A stretch of 64,000 nucleotides of DNA, from assembly GCA_019096155.1 (NCBI GenBank), contig JAHCVI010000004.1, positions 3,224,001-3,288,000 on the forward strand. Reading direction: 5' to 3'. Below the pieces are notes generated by a model. It had not been told where the DNA came from. It was given only the letters and a program-made list of their open reading frames with translations, and did not search any database. Shown piece after piece: positions 1-12,308 of this stretch. A program made the translations under genes and the position numbers. The stretch comes from Staphylotrichum longicolle (Eukaryota > Ascomycota > Sordariomycetes > Sordariales > Chaetomiaceae). Within the stretch, counting starts at the first letter, position 1. Every line of letters starts with the position of its first letter.

Positions 1-3000
1 GTCATCAGGGCCGGGGAGAACGCTAACACCTCCAAAGTAGATTAAGAAGGTAATGAGCAGCTGGTAAACGGCTTGGCCGAGAATCATCTTCCACATGGTC
101 GTCGAGATGATCGAGGAACCCTTGCGCTCGGGCTTGCGGTCCAACACACTGTCCTGCGGAGGATCTGTCGCGAGAGCCAGCGCAGCAAGGGTGTCCATGA
201 TGAGGTTGACCCACAGCAGCTGGACAGCAGTCAGGACAGATTCCTGCTCATCGCTCTGCACGGCGGAGACAAAAGTCAGGATGACGGCCGTGACGTTGAC
301 AGTGAGCTGGAACTGGAGAAAGCGCTTGACCGCGTCGTTGACGGCGCGACCCCACTTGAGCGCCATGACGATCGAGTTGAAGTTGTCGTCCATGAGAATA
401 ATCGCAGAGGCCTCCTTGGCGACCTCGGTTCCGGCAATGCCCATCGAGAAGCCAATGTCGGCCATCTTGAGGGCGGGCGCGTCGTTGGTACCATCTCCCG
501 TGACGGCAACGGTTTCGTTCTTCTCCTTGAGACGCTTGACCAGGATGCGCTTGTCTTCGGGGCTGGAACGCGCTAGGACGTGCAGGCGCGGGATGATCTC
601 GTCTTGCTCCGCCTTGGTCATGTTCCTGAACTCGGGGCCTTCGAGGACCACGCTGTTGGGCTGCAAGATGCCACAGTCCTGAGCGATGGCCTCAGCGGTC
701 ATCCTGTTGTCACCGGTAACCATGCGGACGACGACGCCAGCCTTCTGGCAAAGCCTGACAGCCTCGCGGACGCCGGGGCGCAGCGGATCCTTGATACCGA
801 CTAGGCCGACAAAGACCATGTTCCGGCAGATGTCCTCGAAAACGATCTCGTCCTTCTCGGCATCCATCCGGCGAGAGGGCTTGGGAGGCCACCGGTCAAA
901 GTCCCGATAGATGAGACCGATAGTCCGCAGCGAATTCCGCGCATATGTCTCGATCAGCTTCTTGATGGTCTCCTTGTTGTCCTCGGTGAGAGTCGCAGAG
1001 CCCAAGCCGCTCGAAGGATCGCGCAGGACCTGGGTGCACTTCTCCAGCATGATCTCGGAGGCACCCTTGACATAAAGGCGCGCCTTTCCGTTATCCAGTT
1101 GGACGACCACACCCATGCATTTGCGTCCAGAGTCGAAGGGAATCAGGTGCAGCGTCTTGGCGTTGGCCCTCTCTTCGCTGACAGGACCCATGGCCAGGTG
1201 CTCGCGAGCCAGGATGAGCAGTGCCGTCTCGGTCTTGGAGCCGATGAAAGTGTGTTCTCCATCCGCGTCGCCCTCAAAGGCTGTCGAGTTCAGCGCGATG
1301 GACTTGAGTACCAAATCCTTCACCTCGGGACTGAGGGATGAGACAACCTCCTGAACGCTAACGTCCTTCTCGGAAGACTGCTGATCAGGGGTAGTGGTGG
1401 TGCCAAAGCGATGGCTCGTGCCAATGGTGCCCGCCACGACTTGCATCTTGTTTTGGGTAAGCGTGCCCGTCTTGTCCGAACAAATGGTGGTCGCGTTGCC
1501 CATGACTTCGCACGCCTTGAGATGACGGACGAGATTGTTATCCTTGAGCATCCTGGTAGTGGCGAAGGCGAGCGCCAACGTCACAGCAAGCGGGAGGCCT
1601 TCGGGAATAGCGACGACGACGATGGTGACAACAACGATGAAGATCTCGATAAATTTCTGTCCCTTCTCTGCCGGGTTCAAGGACGCGTACTGTCTCGGAA
1701 GCCGGACCAGGAAGATGATGAAGAGGACGAGGAAGAGAAGCAGAGCGACGGCACCGCCAAGCTTGGCGATGTACTCGGCGATGATGTTGAGCTTTGACTG
1801 GAGAGGCGTGATCTCGGGATCCTCGTTCAGGGACATCATGGTCTTGCCGTAGCTCGAGTGAATGCCCGTCGAAGTAACCATGAACGTGCCGGCACCTTCC
1901 ATGACGCGCGCGCCCGACTGGATGAAGGGGTCCATCTTCTTGAGGCTCTCGTGGTTTGCGATAGCCGCGTAGACCTCGTCGGCGCCCCTTTTGCGAATAA
2001 TATCCGACTCGCCGGTGGCCTGAGATTCGTCGCACTTCACGCTGAAACCTTCGATGAGAATGCCGTCCACGGGAACCATGTCGCCCGGCTCGAGGAGCAA
2101 GACGTCGCCGGCCAGAATATCAAAAACCGAGATCTCGACCGTCTTCCCGGACCGGATGGCCTTGACCAGGCGGTCTTGTTTCTTCTGGTTCAACTTGGCA
2201 AACTGGCGTTCCTTTTGATAATCGTTGAGAGACCCGACCAGAACCACGATCGCAATGGCCACAATGATGGCGACACCCTCGATCCACTCAACGCCGGGAT
2301 CCGTGGGATCGTGCTCTACGCCAAAGGTCTGGTAGAGACCGACAGCGAGCGAGACCACAGCGGCGATCGACAGCAGGATCAGCACCTTGTCGTTGTATGT
2401 AATCCACATGAGCTGAAGGAGACTCTTGCCCTTCTTCTCGGGCAGCCTGTTGTCGTGGAAGACGCGTTTCCTGGAGGAGAAAGCCTCGGTTGGCGCGTCG
2501 CCCTTCGCGTGGTGGCCATGATGCTCCGTCGACGCAGGCTCCACACCCTCGGTGATTGGTTTTCGCGAGTTCTCAGATGATCGGGATGTGGCGTCCTCGA
2601 AGGAAACGGAGCCGGCGAGGGACGTCTCGTCGACGCTCAAGCCCGTGTGTCGGTTGCTCCGCAGTCCCTTTTCGATGCCAGCAAGGCCCCCCAATTGCCA
2701 AAACGCTGACAAACTCTTGGGGTCAAACATCTTGCCGAGCTGGCCCGGGCTGAAGGCAAACGGGTTGTTTTCCACCTTGAAATCGTCTTCCTTGCCCTGA
2801 TCCGGCCTGAGCGCGGTCGGATCGTTCATAATCTGCTCATTTTCTGACCTGTCCCCAAACGGAGGAGGGCTGCTCTTTTCCCCAGTCGACGATCCACCAA
2901 TGACGGTGTCGCCCTGGGAGGAGGTGATGGACCGCGCATCGTCGGAATTTACCGAGTTCTGGCGCGAGCGCTGGGTGTTGGGGACGGCGAGGAAGCCCTG

Positions 3001-3410
3001 GCTGGGGCCGTTTCCGCGGAACGAGAATGGGTTCGAGACGTTGTGGGGGCTCGTCGGGCGGCTGTCCCTCGCGTCTGAGGCCTTTGCTGCCAGCACCTCG
3101 GGTCTCGTTTGGGAGAGGCTGCGCTTGTGCGAGCTTGATGTCGGGTCCGTGGGGCTTCCTAGGGAGACGGGCGAGTTGGACACGGGTTGGGGGCCGCCTT
3201 CGGCGTCTGGCTCGGATGCCGGACTCGGGCTCACGGCCGTTGTGTCAATGGTAATCGTAGGACTGCGAGACATGGTTAGGACTCGGCGAGCAACAAACAG
3301 GAGCAGCCACAGAGCGATGCGGCGCGCGAAGACGAGGGGATAACATACGCCCTGGGCCTCCGAGCGGGCGCCGACTCGTTATCCTTGGCGTCCGGGCTGG
3401 AACTCGCCAT
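1..3410 (-). CDS. Vacuolar-type Ca2+-transporting P-type ATPase (partial, 5' part of gene)
   Basis: A P2B-type Ca2+ pump of the Pmc1/NCA-2 group, which moves Ca2+ out of the cytosol, usually into the vacuole. About 1,108 residues are present; the gene runs off the left edge, so the last membrane helices are missing. In order: a Ser/Pro-rich cytosolic N-terminus of roughly 300 residues, membrane helices, an actuator loop with ATGESD, the helix-4 motif PEGLP, the phosphorylation motif SDKTGT (Asp near residue 617) and the hinge GDGTNDAP. I place the start at 3410: a 62-nt first exon (3410-3349), an 86-nt intron (3348-3263, donor GTATGT, branch TCCTAAC, acceptor CGCAG), then one long exon. The join reads RRPRA-PTITIDTT in frame. 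The alternative ATG at 3273 lies inside the intron end. The family is clear; only the exact start is uncertain. Confidence 0.95.
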
Positions 3411-3525
3411 TGTAGCTGAGAGAGCGGGTCGCGGTCGTCAGCGAGGGGGACTCAGCCTCGAAGGCAACGAAGCAACCGGCTTGGTGGTTGTCCGGGTGGG
3501 CTCGCGAGTGGCGAGGCTGCGGAGG

Positions 3526-3573
3526 TGGATGGTGGATGGTGGATGGTGGATGGTGGATGGTGGATGGTGGGAT
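3526..3573. repeat. Tandem 7-bp repeat (GGATGGT)n
   Basis: Six to seven near-perfect copies of a GGATGGT heptamer lie about 115 bp upstream of the Ca2+-ATPase start, probably in its 5' UTR or core promoter. The opposite strand is CCATCC-rich. It is a simple microsatellite and likely variable in length. Confidence 0.9.
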
Positions 3574-6500
3574 GAAGTCGCTGTCTCTTCTGTCTGCCTT
3601 GTCCTGCCACGGTCGAATCTGGGCCCGGTCAGCTCTCACGGGCTCATTGGGCAGTCCGGTGACTCGTTGTGGGCGAGGAGCGTGATCTCGATGCAAGACA
3701 GGCGGCCGCCAATGGGAAAATGTTGAAAATTATGTCCGTCCCTGAACCAACATGCAGGGAGCTCTGAGAGGGATCGAGTCAAGTGCGCAACAGCCAGAAT
3801 GGAGTCCGGAGTCCTCAAAACGCGGAACCCGGAGCGATGCGTGCGTGACGTGGGCAGGGCCACCACGAGATAAGTGAAGTGCAGCTTCAGGCAAAGGGCA
3901 GAAACGAGAGATGGCAGGATTAAGAGAGCCAGTGAGGCGGTGCAACGGGGCAACGAGCAACGGGAGAGAGCGCTAAGACGGAGCTTGGGCAGGTCTCATC
4001 ACCCGGCGACAAGCTGTGACGTTCCAATGGGAATCGAAACAGAGCTGCTCCAAAGCAAGAAAGTCGTCCAGGAGACCGACCTGACTGACGATGAGACAAA
4101 CTGGAACCTGGCCGGGAGCCCAGACTGGAGGAAAATGACCCAAGAGTCCCAAGAGCCCCAAGAGTCCAAGAGTTCCAGCGCCAGGCAATGATGTCCATCC
4201 TGATCGGGGGCAATTTGCAAAGCCAAGAGGTGTGAGCGCCGCTGCTGTTGGCTGCCGCTTGGCTGCCCCTGCGCCAAGCAAGGCTGTGCACGCAGCCAAG
4301 CGAATCAAATCAGACTGGGATTGCCATGTCAACTTGCCGTCCCGAAAGCGGGTCCTTGTTGGGTTCTCTGTCGCTCTCTGCGATGCCTGCGAGCCTGGGC
4401 AATGGGGCATCATTCCAGAACAGTGGAGCGCATCCTCCCGAAGCAAACTGAATTTCCTTCCTATCTGGTTGAGGCCGCCTTGGACCAGCTCGACCACCTG
4501 CCTTCTGCGGCCGGGCCCGACGACTCAGGTTCCATCAAGGAACATGTAGGTTCTGACCTGACTCCGTCACCAGCTGTTGGTAAAACGTGAAGACATTTCT
4601 TTCACGACCCACTCCATTCCAGAGCAAACCAACATCCCACGTTAGGCGGTAAGGCACAGTTCCGTCAGACAGACACACCAGTGATCGAATGCCTCCTGCA
4701 TGCATGTCTACTCCGTAACTAGTGCCTCGTCCACAGAAGCCCCAGGGAAGCAGGGCGGACTGTGTGCGACCCCTGTCGGTACGTTTCTGGTGCAAAATTG
4801 CTGTGCCGCGTTGCTGCAGGCGGCGCCAGAGATCTGTTTGAGCACTAATCGGCACAGTATCCGGCGCACCAAACACGGGCGCTCACACGGCTGCTTACCT
4901 AGGAAAAACACCATGGGAAACAGACTGGATACATACAGCGATGCCTCATCAGATTTTTATCACAAATAGTCGACGCATCCACGCTTTTTCTTCTGTGTTT
5001 TTCCCTCACCAGCGACACTGAAACATGAAGTTTGGAAAAGAAGTCGAAAAGGGCCCACAGGTTCCCTCCACATCAAATTAACTCGTGGATCGCACGACAT
5101 CCTAACCCCATTTGGAAGTCACTTTCGATTATCAAAAAGGGGAAACGGGATTGCTGCAGTCTCGGATCTTGAGAGTGGCGCTCGCAGCACGGCCGAGACC
5201 TCTCGAATTCGCACTTGCGACAACAACAGCCACCGCATCATCACTTGTTAGGTAATGCGTGTCTCGTCATCTGCCACAATGGAAAACCCATCCCATCCAC
5301 CGCAACACGATATCGCCTCTGTCTCCCGTTACTCGGCAGATGGCCGTGAGAATGAACCGTGCTCCCCTGCTTCGATGCCCTCAACCTGCGCTGCGGGATT
5401 CGGCTCTTGCTCTCAGGCCCCACAATCCGCAATCCGGGGCACCAACCCATCGCAGGGGTGTCGGATCGCTGCTGCACAGGCCCCAGCGCCGGCGGCATCC
5501 AGAGAATCTTTGACGACCCAAGTCTCACCATCCTCGCCATCGAACCCCCATCGAACCCCCATCGACTTGTTCCGTATGGCAGTGCTCGGCCTCCCGCGGC
5601 CCATCGACCTCCGGCAGAGAAACAACCCGAAGATCGGGGTAACGATGATACGGAGCATTCAGGCGCGTACATCGGGGGCGCAGCATCGTCAAAACCCCTT
5701 CGGCTGGGTTTGCCGCCCGTCATCTCGACTCCGGGAGGGCGATCTCGATGCCGCGTGGGTTCTCGCTCCTGGCTCGGCTGCTCCTGCCGTCTGGCATTGC
5801 GGGGAGAGGTTCGTCTCGATTCGCTCCAAAGAGAAGCTGACCTGAGTCATGACATCGAGAACTCTGTTTCATGAAACGCTACCTCGAGGTGGTGCCCTTG
5901 CTCAGGCCCTGGTGATTGGTCAGGAAGTCAACCTTCTGGAAGCAGCACCAATGCAAGCGAGCCCGAGGAACCATGCAACGAACACCTCTCGATCCAATCT
6001 CGCCCCCAGAGACTATTTTGCCAAATACAAATGCGGTTACACATGGTGGGTGGTCGAAGCAAAATCAAGATGGGGGACGAAGCTGCACAACGTCCTGAGT
6101 GCCCAGCAACCACACGACGACCCTCATTCGTCATTCTGCCGCGACTCATGCCACAGCTCATGCGTGATGATGCTGTGGCAGTCCCACATGGTCCTGGGCA
6201 CTGCACCCACACACGAACATGCCCAACTACCACGATGCACACAACATCTCGGCCCTCAAAAATGCCACAGCAGGTCTAGTTCCTCGAACGTGTGTTTGGT
6301 CGTGAGACTCCATGTCCAGCGCAGCCACCTCCAAATGACGTCGATCGCCGCGCATCGTTGCACCGGGCACACATGGCAAACCCCCCCGTCGACCACAACG
6401 GCAGAATTCAGACGGCGGCATGGCTCGGCACTTGCTGTGGACACCAGACGAAGATGCATATGAACAATGTTAAGGTGCCTCAGGGTACCAATAGTTTCTG

Positions 6501-8753
6501 GCATCTGCCAACAACCACCGGCTCATGGCCGATCCGGAGAGTCGAAACGGTGACATCCAAGCGTCCTGGTGGCTGAGTCCAACCTGAGTGTCTCATAACC
6601 CACCCAACATCATGGGCAGCCTCGCGCGATGCCTTGTTTGCCGGACAACACAGGCATGCCTTGGGCAACATGACATGCCGTCCTTCGGCAACAGCTTCTT
6701 TGTTCTCCCACTCTGCACATACGCGGAAATAGTATTGGATATCCGAAAGGGTACCTCGCCTCGCCTTCACTGTCTAATAATACCCCGCCCGTTATAGAGC
6801 AGGCTACAAGATCCCGAGACGCGGGGTACTTTGTGCTCCCAGACCATCGGAGCGCGAGGCTGAATCTTGTCCTTTGCCCGGCGAGGCAGAAACAGCAGCA
6901 ACCTCATCCATATGGCAGAAGCATCTTTGACACCGAGAAATGCCTTGTCCAGGGTCTATGCCTCAGGCACTAGTGAAGATCCCAGGCAGGATACGCAGTG
7001 AGATGATGTTCCTCGGTCACCAAACTATGATCTCACCCTTGTTTGGATTCGCGAGCTCCCAGAAATGGCAGGTCACTAACATGTCGAGCAACACTCAATT
7101 TTTGGGTTTTGCCCAGCATGCACGAGACACAAGCTGCTTATCGGAACATGCCGAGGCCAGCGCACCTCCTTCGCCCGCCACCCAGAAACGAGGCGATCTC
7201 ATCCGAACTCGACGTTCCCCTAACCCAGGCCAGCAAGCGTGCCTTGACCTCCATCCTCTGCTTGAACCACCCAAGAGCCAGGCCAGGCCCGATTGGCCAC
7301 CGGGGCTGGGTCCTTCTCACTTTCTCCCTGACATGACACGACAAAGCCCAACAACAACAACAACACGGTCCGAAAACTGTCACCCTTGCCAAGCACCGAG
7401 ACATCCGCCCTTGCGGTGACTTGTGCAGGTACATACACATACGGGAGTTGTTCGTCCTGTCTTGGACGGTGGGAATACCGAAGCAACGCCACCCGGCCAA
7501 AAGTGAAAAACTACCTTGTGTATGTACTTTGGTAAACAAGCTTGGCGTATTGTTTCCAAGTCGGGCAAGAGAGAGAGCGAGAACACGATCCGATCCGAAG
7601 TGAACCGAACAGGCAAGAAATTCCCTCATAGATTACACACACAACAGGTATCAAGAAGAAAAATTTCCCAGCTTCTCCTTTGAGATCTTCCCCCGCCGAG
7701 AGTGAGGCAGTGCAAACGCGCATCGCATGGAACTGCGGAGTCGCGCTCCGGATTGATACCAGGTCTTGGCACGCCAGCGAAAAGACTCCGAGGCCCAAGA
7801 CTTGTGCTGACTTGCTGGGCTGCTGATCGGTGATGCGTTGGCCATGGATCCGTGGTGCTGATTTCTTGGTATTCAGTTAGCGAAAGCCTGTCTGTGCTTG
7901 TTTTCTGGGCAGTCTCTGTGTGTTTGTTGATGCCGAGATTCTGGGCATGGCTTAAGGTACTTCCAAGACTCAAGAGTCAAGACACACCTGAAGAGGAGGG
8001 CGGTGCAGAATGAAGACGTTGGCGATGACAGGAAACCAAGGAATCTGACAGGAACTGCCGAGCCAACGGCATGCGAGTAGAGACTGGAGGCCTCTCGGTT
8101 CTTGAGAGTCTAACGTTAGTTGATATCGAACCGAGGGGCGGAGTTTGGTTAGACGACTCAACAGACACCTCGGTGTAACCCTGCAAAGTCTCCCCTTTGC
8201 TTACCGCCACGCCCAGGCTTGCCCCTGATGGCAACACTCTTGGCTGCGGCAGGACTGCCATTCTATCCTGGTTTGTATCTGTAAACACACCGCGCCGTGT
8301 CCATGTGTCTCTAGGTATTCCTCCCAAACGACGTGAAGATCCAAGGAACTGGCCCCCAAACCGAGAGGCCGGATCCGTCATCACCATGTCTAAGCCTCCT
8401 TACCAAGCCAACTGACTACGCGCTGACCAATGTACCACATGCCGCGCGGTTCGTCCTCACTCTGGGCATCATCCAACGCAGCAAACAAGTCCATCCTTCC
8501 CACTTTGTAGTTATCCCTTCATCCCAACCAACCAACTCCCAAAACACAAACAAACAGCCCCAACCTCCTGTCCCCACCTTCCCTTTCCCAAACAACCTCC
8601 CGTCGTAAATCCCAACCAACCTAGTGCACTGTACAGCCTACCCCCACCTCCTCCCCAAATCCACCTCCCTCACCAACACCATCCCATCCTCCCCTTCCCC
8701 GCCATCATCCTCCAACCCCCCTTCCCCTTCCCCACGCCCATCCACAAACGGCC
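3574..8753. other. 5.2-kb stretch with no recognisable gene
   Basis: This region lies upstream of the Ca2+-ATPase and downstream of the Pby1-like gene. Open frames occur on both strands (up to about 200 codons, for example 5255-5845 plus and 3973-4497 minus), but they overlap one another, carry no motif I recognise and are biased in composition. A short irregular AAGAGTCCC/CCAAGAG repeat lies near 4138-4172. The last 150 bases before 8754 are strongly C-rich and are probably the 3' flank of the Pby1-like gene. It could hold long UTRs, a non-coding RNA or a gene made of short exons; I cannot support any of these. Confidence 0.5.
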
Positions 8754-11505
8754 TCACCCCCTCCGCACCACGCCCCTCCAGAACCCGCCCACGACGTCCG
8801 TCAGCCCGGCACCGGTCTGCTTGAAGTCCGGAAAGGCGTTCACCTCGAGCAGCCAGGCGCGGCAGTCGGCGTCCACCAGAAAATCGAGGCCGTACACCTC
8901 GAACGCCTGCGGCAGCGGCTGGAAGTGGATCGTCATGCCGCGCGCGGCGGCCTCGAACAGGTCGCCCGTGACGGCGCAGATCTGGGCGAAGATGGAGGCG
9001 GATTGGTGCGGGGGGAGGGGGAGGGTGGAGAAGCGGTGGACGAGGTCTAGGTCTTTGGTAGAATTAGAAGAAGATTGGAGGCAGGTGTTTGTTAGGTGGG
9101 CGTCGAGGTCCAGCTCGTCGGAGTCGGAGGTGAGATTGGGAGGTTGGTAGGGCTTGGCGGCGAAGAGGGCGAGCATGTCGCTGTAGACGTAGACGCGGAG
9201 GCTGCCGACGCAGAGGACGTAGACGCGGATGTGGAACTTGCGGTTGTTGAGGGCGGGCAGGAGGAGAGGGGGGTGGATGTAGGGCTGGGCGACGAAGTGG
9301 CGGAGGTGAGAGGTCATGATGTGGTCGTTGTCGTCGTCGTTGTCCTTGACGTTGTTGGAGGCTGAGTCCGAAGCCGCGGCGTCATCGTCGTCTTCCTCGT
9401 CTTCCTCGTCGCTCTCGACCTCCCACCCGTCAAAGATCTCCTGCAGCTGCTCCATCGTGCTGAACAGCCGGATACCCTGGCCGCGGTCGCTCATGCTGGG
9501 CTTGAGGATCCACCACTCGGTCGTGTCTCTCCCGTCGCCCTGCTGCTGCTGCTGCTGCTCCGCCACGCTCTCGGCATCATCTCCGCCGTCAGCGTAGCCC
9601 GCCGCGGCGGCGTTCTTCTCCATGCTCTCGCGCAGGTCAAACGCCTCGACCAGGGCGTCGTCCAAGAACTCGGCATAGTCCACCTCGAACGCCTCGCTCC
9701 GCTTCACGTGCGTCTTGAGGACCGAGTCCGGGTGCTTCGCCACCCAGTTGTCGACCGTGGCCGAGAGGAAGTGCTTCCGGATAAGCGCCTTGCGGATCAC
9801 GTAGCTGTTGACGAGAGATGTGCTGGGGTGCATCGAGGCGTAGTCAAAGTCGATGCTCTCGTAAGGCATAATCTGGAGGATCTTGGCGTCGGGCTCGGGC
9901 ACGAGGTCTCTGAGTGAAATGTCCGGTGATTCCGAGGACCAGGTCGAGGGTGGTTTGACCAGTGTGTAGCTCGCAGGGTCCAGCAGGGATTGCATGGCCG
10001 ACATGATCAGGGGCTGGACATAGTCGTCACCGTAATCGACCAGAGCATAGACGCGGGGCTTCCCCCTTTCCCTGACCGGGAGCTCTTGAGTCTGCGTGGC
10101 TTCATCTGTGGTTTCCGGCAGAGTCCCAAACGTTGAGCTCCTGGAGACACCCCTAACAAACAAAACGGAAATGGTAAGAAAATGACCTGGCTATCCAAGC
10201 AACACCAAAACAGGGGAGCGGACGGAAGGTCAGAGGAGCTGTCCCGTCTATTTCTAGATCGTCTGCTCTATCCTCTATCTGAAGAGTGCCTCGTTGTATC
10301 ATGACCAAATCACCCCGTCCGCCCTGCGCCTGAACCTGCTTCCAAATCAAAAGGGGGTAAACTCGGCACTTACAACTGCAACTCCTTGCCGTGCAACTGC
10401 AGATCCGTCTGGAAAAAATTGGCCTTCAGGGGCGTGATACTGCAAGAGACAACCGTCAGTCAGTCATCCATATGAACGAAGTTCAACCCATAACGCAGAC
10501 TCACCTCGTATGCCCCTCCTTCACCGCCCACCCATCATTCCCCGGCGGCGCCTCATCCACACTCTTGTACACATCCGTAAACCGCGGCGACCACTTGAAG
10601 TGCTTGTGCGTATGGCACGCCAGCTTCGCCCTGCCGCCATCCCCCTCCCCGCCCTCCTCCTCCACCGCGCCCTCCCCCTCGCGTATCCGCTCCTCGTCCT
10701 CCTCCTCGCCGTCCACGCTCCCATCCACCTCGGTAAAGCAGCTGCCCGGCCCCCAATAGTTCTGCAGCATGGGCGCGTACAGCACCTTGCCCTCCTCGAG
10801 CCCCTCGAGCAGCGGCACGTTGACGCTGTACAGGTCGACGCTCCCGTCGGCGGGCCACTCGCGGACGAGGGCCTCGATGACGCGCACGCCCTGGCGGCTC
10901 GCCTTGCGGATGATGGCCGTGTCGTGGTTGCGGCTGAAGAAGGCGTAGCTCAGCGCGATGGCGCGGTGCTGGCACACGGCGGCCTCGAGGGCGCCGCCCA
11001 GGGTGCCGCTGCTGAGGGCGAAGACGGCGGTCGTGTTGCGGCCGTAGTTGGGCCCGCTGACGACCAGGTCGACGGGCCCGCGGTCGCGGAAGAAGTGGTA
11101 CAGGCCGATCTGGACGCACGACGCCGGGGTGCCGTCGACGAGGATCCACTCCTCGGTGCCGGGAACCGTGCTGGGGCGGTTGTGGGTGGTGCCGTGGCGG
11201 GGTTCGGGGCCCGGGGCGTCTTGTTTTTGCTGCTGTTGTTGGTCTTGCTGGGGCTTGGCGGGCTGCTGGTGGTCGTCGTCGTGGGTCAGGCCGGCGGCCG
11301 GGGCCGAGGGGGGCGGCGGGCGGTAGTACAGCGGCTTGACCGTCTGGCCGATCATGTGTGCCTTGCCGATCCAGGAGCGCTGGGTATGCGGGAGGCAGAC
11401 CGAGACGGTGTGGCCGTGGGCCTGGAGCTCCCGGACCAGAGAGTGGACATAGGGAGACGAGTGCGGGGACGGCGGGCCGTCGTCGTTGACCACGAGGATG
11501 TGCAT
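8754..11505 (-). CDS. PBY1: SurE-like phosphatase / tubulin-tyrosine-ligase-like fusion (Pby1 family)
   Basis: A two-domain protein of about 821 residues that matches yeast Pby1, a P-body-associated protein with an N-terminal SurE domain and a C-terminal TTL (ATP-grasp) domain. The SurE half starts MHILVVNDDG (metal-binding Asp pair), followed by QRSWIGKA, VSGPNYGRN and the late motif EGHTSITPLKANFF, which is created by the first splice. The TTL half contains WILKPSMSDRGQGIRLF, FHIRVYVLC and a closing WLLEVNAFPDFKQTG. Exons: 11505-10505, 10439-10374 and 10152-8754. Introns are 65 and 221 nt (donors GTGAGT and GTAAGT, acceptors TGCAG and GTTAG), and both joins keep frame. Between the two ATP-grasp lobes lies a Gln run followed by a long Asp/Glu-rich insertion. 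Family assignment is strong; the substrate of either domain is unknown from sequence. Confidence 0.93.
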
Positions 11506-12308
11506 TTTGGCTGGTGTTGGTACGAGTCAAGTTCTGGTGTTGTGTTGATGGCAAAAAAGGTTTGCGGAATGGGAACTGGTTGAAACCAAGTCACCGTTTT
11601 GATGGCAAACAGTCGGGCACCAGGAAGGGAGCGGGGAGACGAAGCTAAGGCAGGCCTGGGATAATGATAAGGTAACGGCTCGTTAGCGTGCAGGACGAGG
11701 AGGAGAATGTCACAAGTTGCCCCTCTATTGACGTTTGGGTTTTCCAATGCCGGAACATGTGGAGGTGGGGTAGCTTTTGCAGCTGCCTCGAATTGCCGGG
11801 AGCCGAGACCACTCAACGCCCGACATGAAGTCAAGACAGCATCAACACGAGACGAGAGTGCAGCATGGTATCTCTCTGTGCCTGTATTACTTGATGTCAC
11901 AGCCGGACTATAGCTGTGCTTCTGTCGAGATAAATACAAAATATGACGTAGCCTTCTAAACCTACCGGCCTACTTCGTACCCATTCTCCTTAACTCTGAA
12001 AAAAGACATTCATGATCTGATCCAGGCTGCGGACATGATGTTGTCCATGTCCAACCTTTTGCCCCCGGCCTCTGATACCAAGCGCCGAAGTATGACCATG
12101 AGAACCGTAAAGAAACACAAACGCAGGAAGACGCAGGGGTCGTGGCCATCCTTCTCAAACACCCCGATTCACCACAAAACTCAATGCAATCCGAGAACAA
12201 AGCCGAATAAAAAATCAAAGTCATCCGTCAAGTCATCCTTGCCCCGAGTCGAAGCCTGCCGCAGCTTTGCTTGAGGTCGCTATCCACCAGTACAGATCCA
12301 ACACACGC
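11506..12308. other. Intergenic, about 0.8 kb
   Basis: Upstream flank of the Pby1-like gene and downstream flank of the CDK-site-rich gene. No coding or RNA signal was recognised. An A-rich stretch lies around 12090-12220. Confidence 0.5.

Noticed and set aside
3263..3273. ATG at 3273 as the Ca2+-ATPase start.
   Set aside because: It lies between a TCCTAAC branch site and a CAG acceptor; splicing from a GTATGT donor to this acceptor gives an in-frame first exon ending RRPRA joined to PTITID.
5255..5845. A 196-codon plus-strand frame in the empty region after the Ca2+-ATPase.
   Set aside because: It has overlapping frames of similar length on both strands, no motif and no splice or start context.
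10510..11583. A 357-codon open frame on the plus strand.
   Set aside because: It is antisense to the SurE exon of the Pby1-like gene, with composition (Ala/Val/Gly/Arg-rich) typical of the complement of GC-rich coding DNA.
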